Shown piece after piece: positions 9,862 to 18,562 of a stretch of DNA of 64,000 bases. This stretch comes from Buttiauxella gaviniae ATCC 51604. GTDB taxonomy: Bacteria > Pseudomonadota > Gammaproteobacteria > Enterobacterales > Enterobacteriaceae. The position numbers were made by a program, and so were the translations under genes. The DNA lies in the NCBI RefSeq assembly GCF_001654835.1, contig NZ_LXEP01000020.1:124001-188000 (forward strand), written 5' to 3'. Position 1 is the stretch's first letter. Each line of letters starts with the position of its first letter. A model generated the notes under the pieces. That model made no database searches, had not been told where the DNA came from, and worked only from the letters and a program-made list of their open reading frames with translations.

Positions 9862-10881
9862 TTATTTCTTATGGCGTATACGCGGGTTCACCACGCCGTA
9901 CAGTAAGTCGACGATCAGGTTCACGAGGATAATCATCGTCGCGACCAACAATACGCCGCCCTGTACTACCGGGTAGTCACGACGTTGCAACGCATCAATC
10001 AGCCAGCGGCCAAGGCCCGGCCAGGAGAAGATGGTTTCCGTCAGGATGGCACCCGCCAGCAACGTACCGACTTGCAGGCCGATAACCGTCACAACTGGCA
10101 GCATGGCGTTGCGCAGCGCATGAACCACGATGACGCGCATACGCGTCAGGCCCTTCGCACGAGCGGTACGGATGTAGTCTTCACCGAGTACTTCTAGCAT
10201 TGAAGAGCGAGTCATACGCACGATAACCGCCAGCGGGATAGTACCGAGCACCACGGCTGGCAATATCATATGCATCACTGCATCGATGAAGTCGCCCGGC
10301 TCACCCCATATAGCGGTGTCTATCAGCATGAAGCCGGTGAGGGGCAAGGTGTCGTCGAGGAATACCGTATCGCTGACACGCCCTGATACCGGGGTGAGGT
10401 TCCAGTAGACGGAAACCAGCATGATTAACATCATACCCCACCAGAAAATTGGCATTGAGTAGCCTGTCAGAGCAAGGCCCACAGAGGTGTGGTCAAACAC
10501 GGAACCACGTTTAACCGCAGCCAGCACGCCAACCGGAATACCCACGGCAACGGCAAACAACATCGCGCAGACACCGAGTTCCATGGTCGCTTTAAAACGC
10601 GGTACGAACTCGTCCCACACTGGAAGACGGCTTTTTAACGAAATGCCCAAGTCGCCGTGCATCACGCCCCAAATATAATGGACGTATTGCTGCCACATAG
10701 GCTTGTCGAGGCCAAGTTCAGCCAACAACTGAGCATGACGTTCAGGAGAGATACCGCGCTCACCGGCCATAATCATCACCGGGTCACCGGGAATCATATG
10801 CACGAAGGCGAAGGTAAGAAGGGTAATACCGATAAAAGTGGGGATAACTAGCCCCAGACGTCGGAGGATGAACTGCAACAT
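9862..10881 (-). CDS. dppB: Dipeptide/heme ABC transporter permease DppB
   Basis: First permease of the Dpp importer, 339 aa, the usual length. The N-terminal MLQFILRRLGLVIPTFIGI is characteristic of the OppB/DppB family, and the EAA loop (ARAKGLTRMRVIVVHALRNA) is intact. About 110 nt with a stable hairpin separate it from dppA, consistent with lower expression of the membrane components than of the binding protein. Confidence 0.97.
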   Translation of the reverse strand: MLQFILRRLGLVIPTFIGITLLTFAFVHMIPGDPVMIMAGERGISPERHAQLLAELGLDKPMWQQYVHYIWGVMHGDLGISLKSRLPVWDEFVPRFKATMELGVCAMLFAVAVGIPVGVLAAVKRGSVFDHTSVGLALTGYSMPIFWWGMMLIMLVSVYWNLTPVSGRVSDTVFLDDTLPLTGFMLIDTAIWGEPGDFIDAVMHMILPAVVLGTIPLAVIVRMTRSSMLEVLGEDYIRTARAKGLTRMRVIVVHALRNAMLPVVTVIGLQVGTLLAGAILTETIFSWPGLGRWLIDALQRRDYPVVQGGVLLVATMIILVNLIVDLLYGVVNPRIRHKK

Positions 10882-10948
10882 AACCCGGATTCTCTGTAGT
10901 GACTGAAAGCCTTGCAGCCTTCAGTCTGTATTGCTCACAAATCTTTCA

Positions 10949-10969
10949 CCCTCTCCCATTGGGAGAGGG
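10949..10969 (-). terminator. Hairpin between dppA and dppB
   Basis: Perfect 9-bp inverted repeat CCCTCTCCC/GGGAGAGGG with a 3-nt loop in the dppA-dppB gap. No T-run follows, so it is more likely an mRNA 3'-end stabiliser or partial attenuator that keeps dppA mRNA more abundant than dppBCDF. Confidence 0.6.
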
Positions 10970-10993
10970 AATAAAGCACGCTACTGTTATTTA

Positions 10994-12601
10994 TTATTCG
11001 ACAGACACGTTCTCAAAGTGGTGTTTGCCCAATGGGTCAACCACATAACCTTTCACTTCTTTGCGCACTGGCTCATATACCGTGGAGTGAGCAACGATCA
11101 GCGCCGGAGCCTGGTCATGCATCACGACCTGAGCTTGCTTGTACAGCTCGATACGCTTGTTGTGATCGTCTGTGGCACGCGCAGGTTGAATCAGGTCTTC
11201 AAACGGCTTGTAGCACCAGCGAGAGTAGTTAGAACCGTCTTTTGCTGCGGCACAGCTGAATAGAGTCGCGAAGAAGTTATCCGGGTCCCCATTGTCGCCA
11301 GTCCAACCCATCATCACAGCCTGGTGTTCACCGGCTTTAGCGCGTTTCAGGTACTCGCCCCACTCGTAAGTTACGATTTTGGCGGTCACACCGACTTTCG
11401 CCCAGTCAGCCTGAATCATCTCAGCCATACGGCGAGCGTTCGGGTTGTACGGACGCTGTACTGGCATTGCCCACAGATCAACGGTGAAGCCGTCAGCGTG
11501 GCCGGATTCTTTCAGCAGCGCTTTTGCTTTCTCAGGATCATAGGTGTAATCCTTGACGTCATCGTTGTAGCCCCACATGGTTGGTGGGATCAGGTTTTTA
11601 GCCGCAGTGCCTGCGCCTTGATAAACCGCTTTGATGATCGCTTCTTTGTTCACCGCATAAGTCAGCGCCTGACGAACTTTCACGTCATCAAACGGTTTTT
11701 TCTCGGTGTTGAAGGACAAGTAACCCACGTTCAGGCCAGCCTGTTCCATCAAGTTGATGCTCTTATCTTGTTTCATGCGAGCGATGTCAGCCGGGTTTGG
11801 ATACGGCATAACCTGGCACTCGTTTTTCTGCAGTTTGGCGTAACGCACAGACGCATCAGGCGTGATGGAGAAGACCAGACGGTCGATCTGCGGCTTGGTG
11901 CCCCAGTAGCCTGGGAACGCTTTGTACAGAATGCGAGAATCTTTCTGGTATTGCAGCAGCTGGAACGGACCGGTACCGATTGGGTTCAGGTCAGTTTTTT
12001 CCGGCGTACCGGCTTTCATCATGTTGTCAGCATATTCTTTGGAAAGAATAGAGGCGAAGTCCATGGCGAGATCGGCCAGGAATGGTGATTCTGGACGAGT
12101 CAGCACGAACTGAACGGTATTGTCGTCCACTTTCTTAATTTCGCTGATCAGGTCAGATAAACCCATGCCTTCGAAGTATTCGTAGCTGCCGCCAGAAACT
12201 TTGTGATACGGGTTGTTGGCATTTTTCTGACGATCAAAAGAAAACACGACGTCATCAGCATTCAGATCGCGCGTTGGTTTGAAATCTTTGTTGTCTTGCC
12301 ACTTCACACCTGAACGAAGGTGGAAGGTATAGGTTTTACCGTCTGCACTGACTTCCCATTTCTCAGCAAGGCCCGGGATAATTTCAGTGGTACCAGTTTT
12401 GAACTCGACCAAGCGGTTATAGATTGGCACTGAACTGGCATCGTAAGTTGTACCAGAGGTGAACAACTGCGGGTTAAAACCTTCTGGGGAACCTTCTGAG
12501 CAATAAACCAGGGTTTTTGCCTGAACGCTAGCTGCTACGGTCAAGGCCACCAGGCTCAGACCAAACTTCAGCATCCCTGACTTCTTCAAGGAAAGACTCA
12601 T
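10994..12601 (-). CDS. dppA: Periplasmic dipeptide-binding protein DppA
   Basis: Periplasmic receptor for dipeptides (and heme in E. coli) and a sensor for peptide chemotaxis with Tap. The start is ATG 12599-12601 (MSLSLKKSG), preceded by CGGAGCAG; an in-frame upstream codon would add 14 residues before a normal signal peptide. The signal peptide ends at VQAKT, and the mature N-terminus (KTLVYCSEGSPEGF) and C-terminus match E. coli DppA closely. 535 aa. First gene of the dpp operon, with a long untranslated leader. Confidence 0.98.
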   Translation of the reverse strand: MSLSLKKSGMLKFGLSLVALTVAASVQAKTLVYCSEGSPEGFNPQLFTSGTTYDASSVPIYNRLVEFKTGTTEIIPGLAEKWEVSADGKTYTFHLRSGVKWQDNKDFKPTRDLNADDVVFSFDRQKNANNPYHKVSGGSYEYFEGMGLSDLISEIKKVDDNTVQFVLTRPESPFLADLAMDFASILSKEYADNMMKAGTPEKTDLNPIGTGPFQLLQYQKDSRILYKAFPGYWGTKPQIDRLVFSITPDASVRYAKLQKNECQVMPYPNPADIARMKQDKSINLMEQAGLNVGYLSFNTEKKPFDDVKVRQALTYAVNKEAIIKAVYQGAGTAAKNLIPPTMWGYNDDVKDYTYDPEKAKALLKESGHADGFTVDLWAMPVQRPYNPNARRMAEMIQADWAKVGVTAKIVTYEWGEYLKRAKAGEHQAVMMGWTGDNGDPDNFFATLFSCAAAKDGSNYSRWCYKPFEDLIQPARATDDHNKRIELYKQAQVVMHDQAPALIVAHSTVYEPVRKEVKGYVVDPLGKHHFENVSVE

Positions 12602-12612
12602 TCTTCTGCTCC

Positions 12613-12623
12613 GTTGTGATGTT
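12613..12623 (-). promoter_or_regulatory. GcvB sRNA target site at the dppA ribosome binding site
   Basis: On the minus strand the dppA leader reads AACATCACAAC immediately before GGAGCAGAAG-ATG. This is complementary to the G/U-rich R1 region of the small RNA GcvB as I recall it. GcvB repression of dppA by covering the SD is established in E. coli and Salmonella; here I see only the target half. Confidence 0.6.
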
Positions 12624-13325
12624 CCCTTTATCTTTCTTGCCACGGCTTTACGGGCTGCCTTTACTCACACCGATCGCGTACTCAAGTAAGCTCACAATGA
12701 TTTGTTCAGTTACCGCAGTGCTACAGCAAGAAATAATTCGGGGACATATGTCGTGTTGTTTTTTCCGTTAGACCTTTGTTATTTGTGTGCGGTCCGTTCG
12801 GTATGCCCGGAGGCGGTAGTGAGGCCAGGTGTTCCTTTCGTCAGGCTAGCTGTGTGGTAGTGCGGACTGTCCATAATTTGCCCCTCACGCCCTACAATCT
12901 GTCAATAGATGAGTAAAACGTCAATATAGGTAACGGGGATTTACAACCGAGGTGAGAATCAGCGAACAAAGTTTAAAAAAAGCCAGTCGCTCTGTTTCCA
13001 GCAGGGAAATTTATGCTACTGCCATGTAACCAGAATTATCCACTGATTAAAAGACGAGCGGGAGTGGTATGCAGTTGTGCTATTTCTGTAAAATTTCTTG
13101 CCAGATGCTGATTATCTGAACGATAAGTTTTGTGATCTATATCTCTTACAGCGAATCATGCTGGTATGAAACATAAGCAATGGCGTATTAACCCACGATT
13201 TTCCATAACAAAATACGATGGGAAATGTCACAAAAGCATATAAAGACAGATGTTGGACGATGAAGCGGATATTTTTACAAGGTTAGGGGTTTAACGTGGG
13301 GCGGGTGAGCGAGATGTCAGATGCG
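12624..13325. other. Non-coding region between dppA and the tRNA-Pro region
   Basis: About 700 bases that hold the dppA promoter and long leader on the minus strand. No reading frame here looks like a gene. I do not see a convincing promoter by eye; in E. coli the dppA start site lies about 165 nt before the start codon. Confidence 0.5.
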
Positions 13326-13332
13326 TGGCGGT

Positions 13333-13401
13333 AAACTACAGACGTAAAAAAACCCAACCTTGCGGTTGGGTTTTCTTGAATTTGGTCGGCGAGAGAGGAT
13401 T
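13333..13401 (-). repeat. Duplicated tRNA-Pro 3' end plus terminator (copy 2)
   Basis: This 69-bp stretch is an imperfect direct repeat of 13483-13550. Both copies contain, on the minus strand, the last ~20 nt of tRNA-Pro including CCA (13382-13401 here), a CAACC-type hairpin terminator with T-run (stem 13351-13359/13364-13372), and a GTAGTTT tail. There is no tRNA body attached to this copy, so it is a 3'-end remnant. Confidence 0.75.
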
Positions 13402-13482
13402 ATTCCCCTACGGGCCGTTGCTGAAGCAACGTTGTCTCGCTGCGCTCGGCTCAAACCTCCTGCGGAGATTCTCATCCTCTTC

Positions 13483-13550
13483 AAACTACAGATGCAAAAA
13501 AGCCAACCCGAAGGTTGGCTTTTTCTAAATTTGGTCGGCGAGAGAGGATT
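13483..13550 (-). repeat. tRNA-Pro 3' end plus terminator (copy 1, attached to the intact tRNA)
   Basis: Partner of the repeat at 13333-13401, differing by a few substitutions and one or two single-base indels. It covers the 3' end of the intact tRNA and its terminator. The two copies are separated by about 80 bp containing small palindromes (for example CGTTGCTGAAGCAACG). Confidence 0.75.
13495..13525 (-). terminator. Terminator of tRNA-Pro
   Basis: Stem AGCCAACC (13501-13508) / GGTTGGCT (13513-13520) with a CGAA loop, flanked by A-run and T-run, so it can act in both directions. It lies directly after the CCA end of the tRNA on the minus strand. Confidence 0.85.
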
Positions 13551-13608
13551 CGAACCTCCGACCCACTGGTCCCAAACCAGTTGCGCTACCAAGCTGCGCT
13601 ACTCGCCG
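13532..13608 (-). tRNA. tRNA-Pro (anticodon TGG)
   Basis: 77-nt cloverleaf with acceptor stem CGGCGAG/CTCGCCG, T-loop GGTTCGAATCC and encoded CCA (plus-strand tgg at 13532-13534). The anticodon stem ACTGG/CCAGT encloses the loop TTTGGGA, giving anticodon TGG. The sequence matches E. coli proM as I recall it. In E. coli the tRNA beside eptB is proK (CGG), so the isoacceptor at this locus differs. Confidence 0.96.
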
Positions 13609-13708
13609 AATGCGGAGCGCATCTTACTGCGCACCGTTTTACCCGTCAATCCCTGAAACTGAAAATCCTGTCTGTTTGCTTTAAATTCCAGCACATGTGG
13701 CTAAAAAG

Positions 13709-15394
13709 TTACTGTGCGGCTTTCTTTTCGGGCACATGGCACCAGTTGTTGTTCTGGTTAATACCACCGTCTGGAGATGTATAGCCCAGACAACCCATGA
13801 TGGTGTCATACAGCTCAACATGGCGGTGCGGCACCTTCATTTTCGCCTGTTCCTGCATATGTGCAAACTCACGTGCGCGATCCGGGTTTTCCAGATATTT
13901 ATCAGATGCCCAAACCAGCAACGGCACACGGAACTGCTCAGGTGGAGCCATTTTACGTGGTGTACCGTGCAGGTGTTTGTGCTCGTCGATAGACTCACCA
14001 TGGTCAGAGGCATAGAAAATAATCGCACGCTTATCACGCAGCTCAGAAATCACTTGTTCAAGCACGCTATCGGTATACAGCACTGAGTTATCAAAAGCGT
14101 TAATCAGCTGCTCTTTGCTGCACTCTTTATCAATGCTGACGCACTCTGGAGTCCATTTCGCGTAGCTGCGTGGGTAACGTTGCACGTAAGAGAAGTGCGA
14201 GCCTTTGGTATGCAGCACAATCAAATGCTTGCCGTTAGGATGCTCGTCAACAGAGCGTCTCATCTCTTCGACCAGCAACATGTCATCGACTTGCTTACCG
14301 CGGTTACGCGGTTCAGCAGCAATCTGCTCACGGTAAGAGAAGTTATCTGCCATTGTGTTGCCGTAGAACCAGACTTCACTTTGCATCGCAAAAAGGTTTG
14401 AGCTGAAACCAAGCTGTTTAAGTACCGCAAAGACATTCTGCTCTTTCAGAGTACGCTGCGGATTCTCTTCCGCACCGCCTTCACGCACGAACATACAACG
14501 CAGCGAAAGCTTAGTCGCGGTATCGCAAGATTCACCTCTGAACGCGACCAAGTTTTTCTCCTGGGCGAGTTTTGGTGTGGTGTCACGGTCATAACCCAGA
14601 ATACCCATGTGATCCCAGCGAGTGGTTTCGCCAATCACAAACACAACATAGGTATCATCGAGCTCTTTTGGCGCGACATACGTAAACTTCTTCGCTGGGT
14701 TGAGCAACGAACTATTGTCGTTGGACTCATCAGCCTGAGCCCAAGCAAAAAGACCCAACGCTGAGACCCAGTTTGATGGCAGATAAGAGTTAGCCACCAC
14801 GCCGCCGTAGCTTGGCATATCTACCGTGGAGCGTTTTTCTGTACGATTTTGTTGTTTACCAAGTAAACGCAGTGGTGCCCAAACCATCAGTCCAGCCAAC
14901 AGCACAATGGCCACGTTTTTGATGCGCTGACCTGGGGTTTTCAATTGGTTAAGCAGGGTATCGCGTGTTTTGCTTCCCCAGATAAGTACCAACGGAATAG
15001 CACTGACCAAAACCATCCACAATACGAATTGATAGCCGACAATTTCTTTCGAGAGGTCGATATCTGTGGTCATAACCGAGGCGATAATACCGTAGCCAAT
15101 AACGACGTTAAGCAACGTCATGTAATAGCTGGCACCAACGGAGCACAACACGATTAATGTAGCGAGGATTCGCCAGACGGTACGGCCAAACAGGGATAAC
15201 ACACGGAATAAAAAGAAAGTGACCAGTACACAAGCCACGACCTCTGCGACCATGGAGAAACCTTTCAGGCGACTAAAGTCCTGAGCAAAGCCCATGAAAC
15301 GATTATAAAAAACCGAAAGGTTCAAAAATATGCCGATGTATACCGCTAACAGAAAACAGAGTTTCTGCTGGGTCATCGATTTAATGTAATTCAT
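13709..15394 (-). CDS. eptB: Kdo(2)-lipid A phosphoethanolamine 7''-transferase EptB
   Basis: Inner-membrane enzyme that transfers phosphoethanolamine to the outer Kdo of lipopolysaccharide, altering surface charge and cationic peptide sensitivity. 561 aa with about five N-terminal transmembrane helices and a periplasmic alkaline-phosphatase-like domain: FVIGETTRWDHMG (metal site), SCDTATKLSLRC (nucleophile Thr region), YASDHGESIDEH and HLHGTPR (metal ligands). Strongly similar to E. coli EptB (YhjW) from memory. Known to be regulated by sigma-E and the MgrR sRNA in E. coli; I did not identify those sites here. Confidence 0.96.
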   Translation of the reverse strand: MNYIKSMTQQKLCFLLAVYIGIFLNLSVFYNRFMGFAQDFSRLKGFSMVAEVVACVLVTFFLFRVLSLFGRTVWRILATLIVLCSVGASYYMTLLNVVIGYGIIASVMTTDIDLSKEIVGYQFVLWMVLVSAIPLVLIWGSKTRDTLLNQLKTPGQRIKNVAIVLLAGLMVWAPLRLLGKQQNRTEKRSTVDMPSYGGVVANSYLPSNWVSALGLFAWAQADESNDNSSLLNPAKKFTYVAPKELDDTYVVFVIGETTRWDHMGILGYDRDTTPKLAQEKNLVAFRGESCDTATKLSLRCMFVREGGAEENPQRTLKEQNVFAVLKQLGFSSNLFAMQSEVWFYGNTMADNFSYREQIAAEPRNRGKQVDDMLLVEEMRRSVDEHPNGKHLIVLHTKGSHFSYVQRYPRSYAKWTPECVSIDKECSKEQLINAFDNSVLYTDSVLEQVISELRDKRAIIFYASDHGESIDEHKHLHGTPRKMAPPEQFRVPLLVWASDKYLENPDRAREFAHMQEQAKMKVPHRHVELYDTIMGCLGYTSPDGGINQNNNWCHVPEKKAAQ

Positions 15395-15663
15395 GCAGGT
15401 TGTCCGAAAAAATAATGCAAAAAAGAGATGTTATAAACATCACTCAGACTCCCCCTGGTGAAGAAAATTCTGAGCAATAAAAAATAGAGTCCGAATCAGG
15501 ATGATTCTTAGCCAATTTTTGGCGCGGATTAGTAGAACATAGCGAGAGTAAAAAGTATCGGCAAAATTAGTGATCCACACGGTTGTTTACATATCTCATG
15601 CTGGCTCAACGCAGGTGGGTTATGGAACATATCAGGCAATATTGGTGATGCAGAGAGGTAGTT

Positions 15664-16248
15664 ATGCTGTCTTTAGAAGAACGCGCACGCCGATATGCAA
15701 CAAAGGCTCATGCAGCTTGCGATCAGCGCCGCAAATATACCCTTGAGCCATATATCGTCCATCCCGCAGCCGTGGTGGAGATAGTCAGAAGCGTTTCTCC
15801 CATTGAGGAAGTGCTCGCGGCAGCCTGGTTGCACGACACTGTTGAGGACACCGGTACCACGCTTATCGACATTCAGGAGCACTTTGGTCCGGATGTGGCG
15901 ACTCTGGTGGCAATGGTCACCAACCCTGAACAACTCCCCGGCACCAATCGTATGCATCGTAAACGTGCTCACTTCCAGCATACCGCCAACGCAAGTCTCG
16001 AGGCGCAAACCATCAAACTGGCTGACATCATCGATAACACGCGTGAAATTTTGCGCTACGACCCACACTTTGCCCGGGTCTATTTGATAGAAAAACGCAT
16101 TCAGTTGGCAGGATTACAACGAGGGAATGAGATCTTAAAAGCACAAGCGGAAGGCATTATAGAACAGGGGATTTCACAATTAATGATGCCGCCGTATAAC
16201 GTCCCGGCGGCATGGTTTGCGGCATTAATGGCTCGCTATCAAGCGTGA
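15664..16248 (+). CDS. Stand-alone HD-domain phosphohydrolase, RelA/SpoT hydrolase-like
   Basis: 194-aa cytoplasmic protein with the HD signature arranged as in the hydrolase half of SpoT and in MESH1: QRR at 21-23, HP at 33-34, HD at 57-58, ED at 61-62, and KLADIIDN ending at 125. No synthetase, TGS or ACT domain follows, so if it acts on alarmones it can only degrade (p)ppGpp; MESH1-type enzymes can also remove a phosphate from NADPH. The start ATG is 5 nt after GAGAGG. It lies between eptB and yhjX, where E. coli has nothing, and its last 10 nt overlap the 3' end of yhjX on the other strand. Function is inferred from motifs only. Confidence 0.8.
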   Translation: MLSLEERARRYATKAHAACDQRRKYTLEPYIVHPAAVVEIVRSVSPIEEVLAAAWLHDTVEDTGTTLIDIQEHFGPDVATLVAMVTNPEQLPGTNRMHRKRAHFQHTANASLEAQTIKLADIIDNTREILRYDPHFARVYLIEKRIQLAGLQRGNEILKAQAEGIIEQGISQLMMPPYNVPAAWFAALMARYQA

Positions 16249-17441
16249 GCTTCTTGATAAACTTCGCGCGCTGGAGTGCGGATGGTGGTGGAAATCGCCA
16301 GAGACAAAATCAGCAAGGCAAAGATGACGCAGAAGGTCACGTAGAAGCCGCCGAAGATGGAAGCGATAATCGAACCGCAGATGCTGCCGATACCGAAGCC
16401 TAAGTAAATCACACCGTAGTTTTTAGTCAGGTTATTCAGACCAAAGAACTCGCTCACCAGTGATGGGTAAACGGTGATGGTGCCGCCGAAGTTAAACGCT
16501 ACACAGGCAATCGCTGCAAAGAAAGTCGCTTCGTTAAGTGGGGCAAACAACAGTGCAGCCATGCCGACCAAAGAAATAACCTGGCCAATAGTGATAACGC
16601 GGATACGAGCAATCTTATCGGACAGAATACCCAGCACCAGGCGGCCACTCAGGTTAGCAATCGCGATAACGGTTACCGCGTTTGCCGCAGACTCAGCAGT
16701 CAAATGCACCATGCCTTGTGCGATATCTTTTGCTACACCGATAACATACAAACCACTCATGCAGGCAGTCAGGAACATGATAGCCAGCATCCAGTACTGT
16801 GGCTTACGCATAGATTCTGCAAGGGTGTAATCTTTTTCGGCCACACCATTCGCGGTTTTAACTTCCTGCAATGGGGCATCTTTCATCAGTAATGAACCGA
16901 GAAGAATCATCACCATCGCCAGGCCACCCCAAATCATAAAGGTGCTTTCAAGGCCGTAAGTTGCCAGTAAATGGGTATCGATATATTTGAAACCCAGGCT
17001 GCCGAGGCCGTAAGAGCCAATGGCGAATGCGGAAATCAGGCCTTTACGCTCCGGGAACCATTTCACGCAGTTGGAGAGTGTTAACAGGTAACCCGCACCA
17101 TCGGCCAGGCCCACCAGCACACCGGCACTCAACCACAGCATCAGCAAGTTATTGGAATGTGCGGTCAGGAAGAAGCCGACACCCAGCAGAACACCTGCCG
17201 CCATCGTTACTTTGCGTACACCAAAACGTTCCTGCAATTTGCCCGCAACGGAAGAGGAAATCGCAAGGCCAAGGCTTAATAAACCAAAGGAAAATGCCAC
17301 CTGGCTGATTGGCTCACCCAGCTTTTGCGACAGTGCGCTGTTGAACAAGCTCCAGGTATAAACGGAACCCAATGCAAACTGGGTAATGATGGTGCCGATC
17401 AGAGTTAACCAACGAGTACGGTTGTAGGTAGAATTATTCAT
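16239..17441 (-). CDS. yhjX: MFS transporter YhjX (pyruvate-responsive)
   Basis: 12-transmembrane major facilitator of the oxalate:formate antiporter-like group, 400 aa from ATG 17439-17441 (MNNSTYNRTRW). Closely matches E. coli YhjX as recalled, including TIITQFALGSVYTWSLF. In E. coli it is strongly induced by pyruvate through the YpdA/YpdB (PyrSR) two-component system; a matching operator is present upstream (17521-17551). A start five codons further upstream has no better ribosome binding site. Confidence 0.93.
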   Translation of the reverse strand: MNNSTYNRTRWLTLIGTIITQFALGSVYTWSLFNSALSQKLGEPISQVAFSFGLLSLGLAISSSVAGKLQERFGVRKVTMAAGVLLGVGFFLTAHSNNLLMLWLSAGVLVGLADGAGYLLTLSNCVKWFPERKGLISAFAIGSYGLGSLGFKYIDTHLLATYGLESTFMIWGGLAMVMILLGSLLMKDAPLQEVKTANGVAEKDYTLAESMRKPQYWMLAIMFLTACMSGLYVIGVAKDIAQGMVHLTAESAANAVTVIAIANLSGRLVLGILSDKIARIRVITIGQVISLVGMAALLFAPLNEATFFAAIACVAFNFGGTITVYPSLVSEFFGLNNLTKNYGVIYLGFGIGSICGSIIASIFGGFYVTFCVIFALLILSLAISTTIRTPAREVYQEAHA

Positions 17442-17520
17442 GGCAGATGTCCGCAAAATTTAAGAGAAATCTTCTGCTGCCAAGAGTAACGAAGTGCATT
17501 TTATTCCAGGAGAAAAAGGC

Positions 17521-17551
17521 ATGAAGTGCACTCAGGCTGGAATGAAATGCA
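17521..17551 (-). promoter_or_regulatory. YpdB-type tandem operator of yhjX
   Basis: On the minus strand two direct repeats, TGCATTTCAT (17542-17551) and TGCACTTCAT (17521-17530), are separated by exactly 11 nt. This matches the GGCATTTCAT-N11-GGCATTTCAT motif reported for YpdB at the E. coli yhjX promoter. It sits about 80 nt before the yhjX start codon, a sensible activator position. Confidence 0.75.
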
Positions 17552-17678
17552 CCTGAGAGGGAATGAATGACCTGGACGTTAATCCAAAATCAATAAAGTT
17601 AGTGGCTACTATCAATATAAGGTGCGTAAACACTGATTATTAAATGTTAAATATATCAGCTCAAGGTTACATTAATGA

Positions 17679-18392
17679 TCAGAAGCGCGCGCTAACGCCA
17701 ACATTATAAATATATGCCTCACCTGTCGTTAATCCTTCGGCTTGTGACATAGAAGCAAACGCTGCCATATTTTTACCAATTGGCATATCGGCACCCACGG
17801 TCACATCCATCCAGCTTGCGTCCTGACTAGGCACGACATTTGCTCGTAGTCCTGACTGTGCCTTCCAGAGATTTTCACCATACTGATGGTTATAACTAAC
17901 TTGTGCCCACGGGCGCAGATAGCCTACCGAGGAATCCATACGCCAACCCACAGTAGAGACGCTGGCATGCCAGAGTTGATCGGTAAATCGCGCTGCGACA
18001 GCCGTGTCGCCATACTCGTTATAAATTCCGGGCGTTGTGCCATCCCAACTGTATTTTGCTGTCGGGCCGGTTGTAATATTGCCAGGCAAAGAGATATTCC
18101 AGCCGATGCCCAAACGTGAGGTATCAGCGCTAATATTATCGTTACCAGAAACAAGCATCAGCCCCTCCTGGTTTTGGGAGGTAAAAGAAGAATTGATCCT
18201 TTCTGCGAGAATATCGTTGTAGCTTGGTTGGCGATTACTGTCCCAAGTGTAACGATCCTGCGCTTCGCCCGAAGTTTCTTCGGCGACATATTCTTGTTGC
18301 CAGGCAAATACATTCGTAGCGTGTGACAGGCAACACAAAGCCAGCACCGTGGAGAAAGTGACACGGCGACCACTGCGTATAATTTTGATCAT
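17679..18392 (-). CDS. yhjY: YhjY-like outer-membrane beta-barrel protein
   Basis: 237-aa protein with a signal peptide (to about VFAWQQE) and a C-terminus ending VGVSARF, the alternating pattern with terminal Phe recognised by the BAM complex. The rest is rich in aromatic beta-strands, as in the autotransporter beta-domain family to which E. coli YhjY belongs. Order yhjX-yhjY-tag is the E. coli order. Start is ATG 18390-18392, 8 nt after GGAG. No enzymatic motif is visible; the role is unknown. Confidence 0.75.
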   Translation of the reverse strand: MIKIIRSGRRVTFSTVLALCCLSHATNVFAWQQEYVAEETSGEAQDRYTWDSNRQPSYNDILAERINSSFTSQNQEGLMLVSGNDNISADTSRLGIGWNISLPGNITTGPTAKYSWDGTTPGIYNEYGDTAVAARFTDQLWHASVSTVGWRMDSSVGYLRPWAQVSYNHQYGENLWKAQSGLRANVVPSQDASWMDVTVGADMPIGKNMAAFASMSQAEGLTTGEAYIYNVGVSARF

Positions 18393-18562
18393 CAAAACGA
18401 CTCCAGAAAAGAGCCAAATCCGGCGATATTATTAGTCTTTTTGTCGGGCTTGCGGATAACCCCTAATTAACTCATGGTGTATCAAGATGGCCCTGAATTA
18501 ACTATTGTCGCTTTATTTCGCACGTCAAGTTGGCACGAAAAATTTCATCAAAGGAGAAACGT

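Noticed and set aside
11324-12088. 254-codon open frame antisense to dppA
   Set aside because: Shadow of a confidently identified, highly conserved gene; no SD and unnatural composition.
13382-13401. Second tRNA gene after the first terminator
   Set aside because: Only the last ~20 nt of a tRNA are present; no anticodon or D arm can be folded in the adjoining 80 bp.
13317-13656. Several 60-98-codon frames around the tRNA
   Set aside because: They run through the tRNA and terminator repeats and have no coding features.
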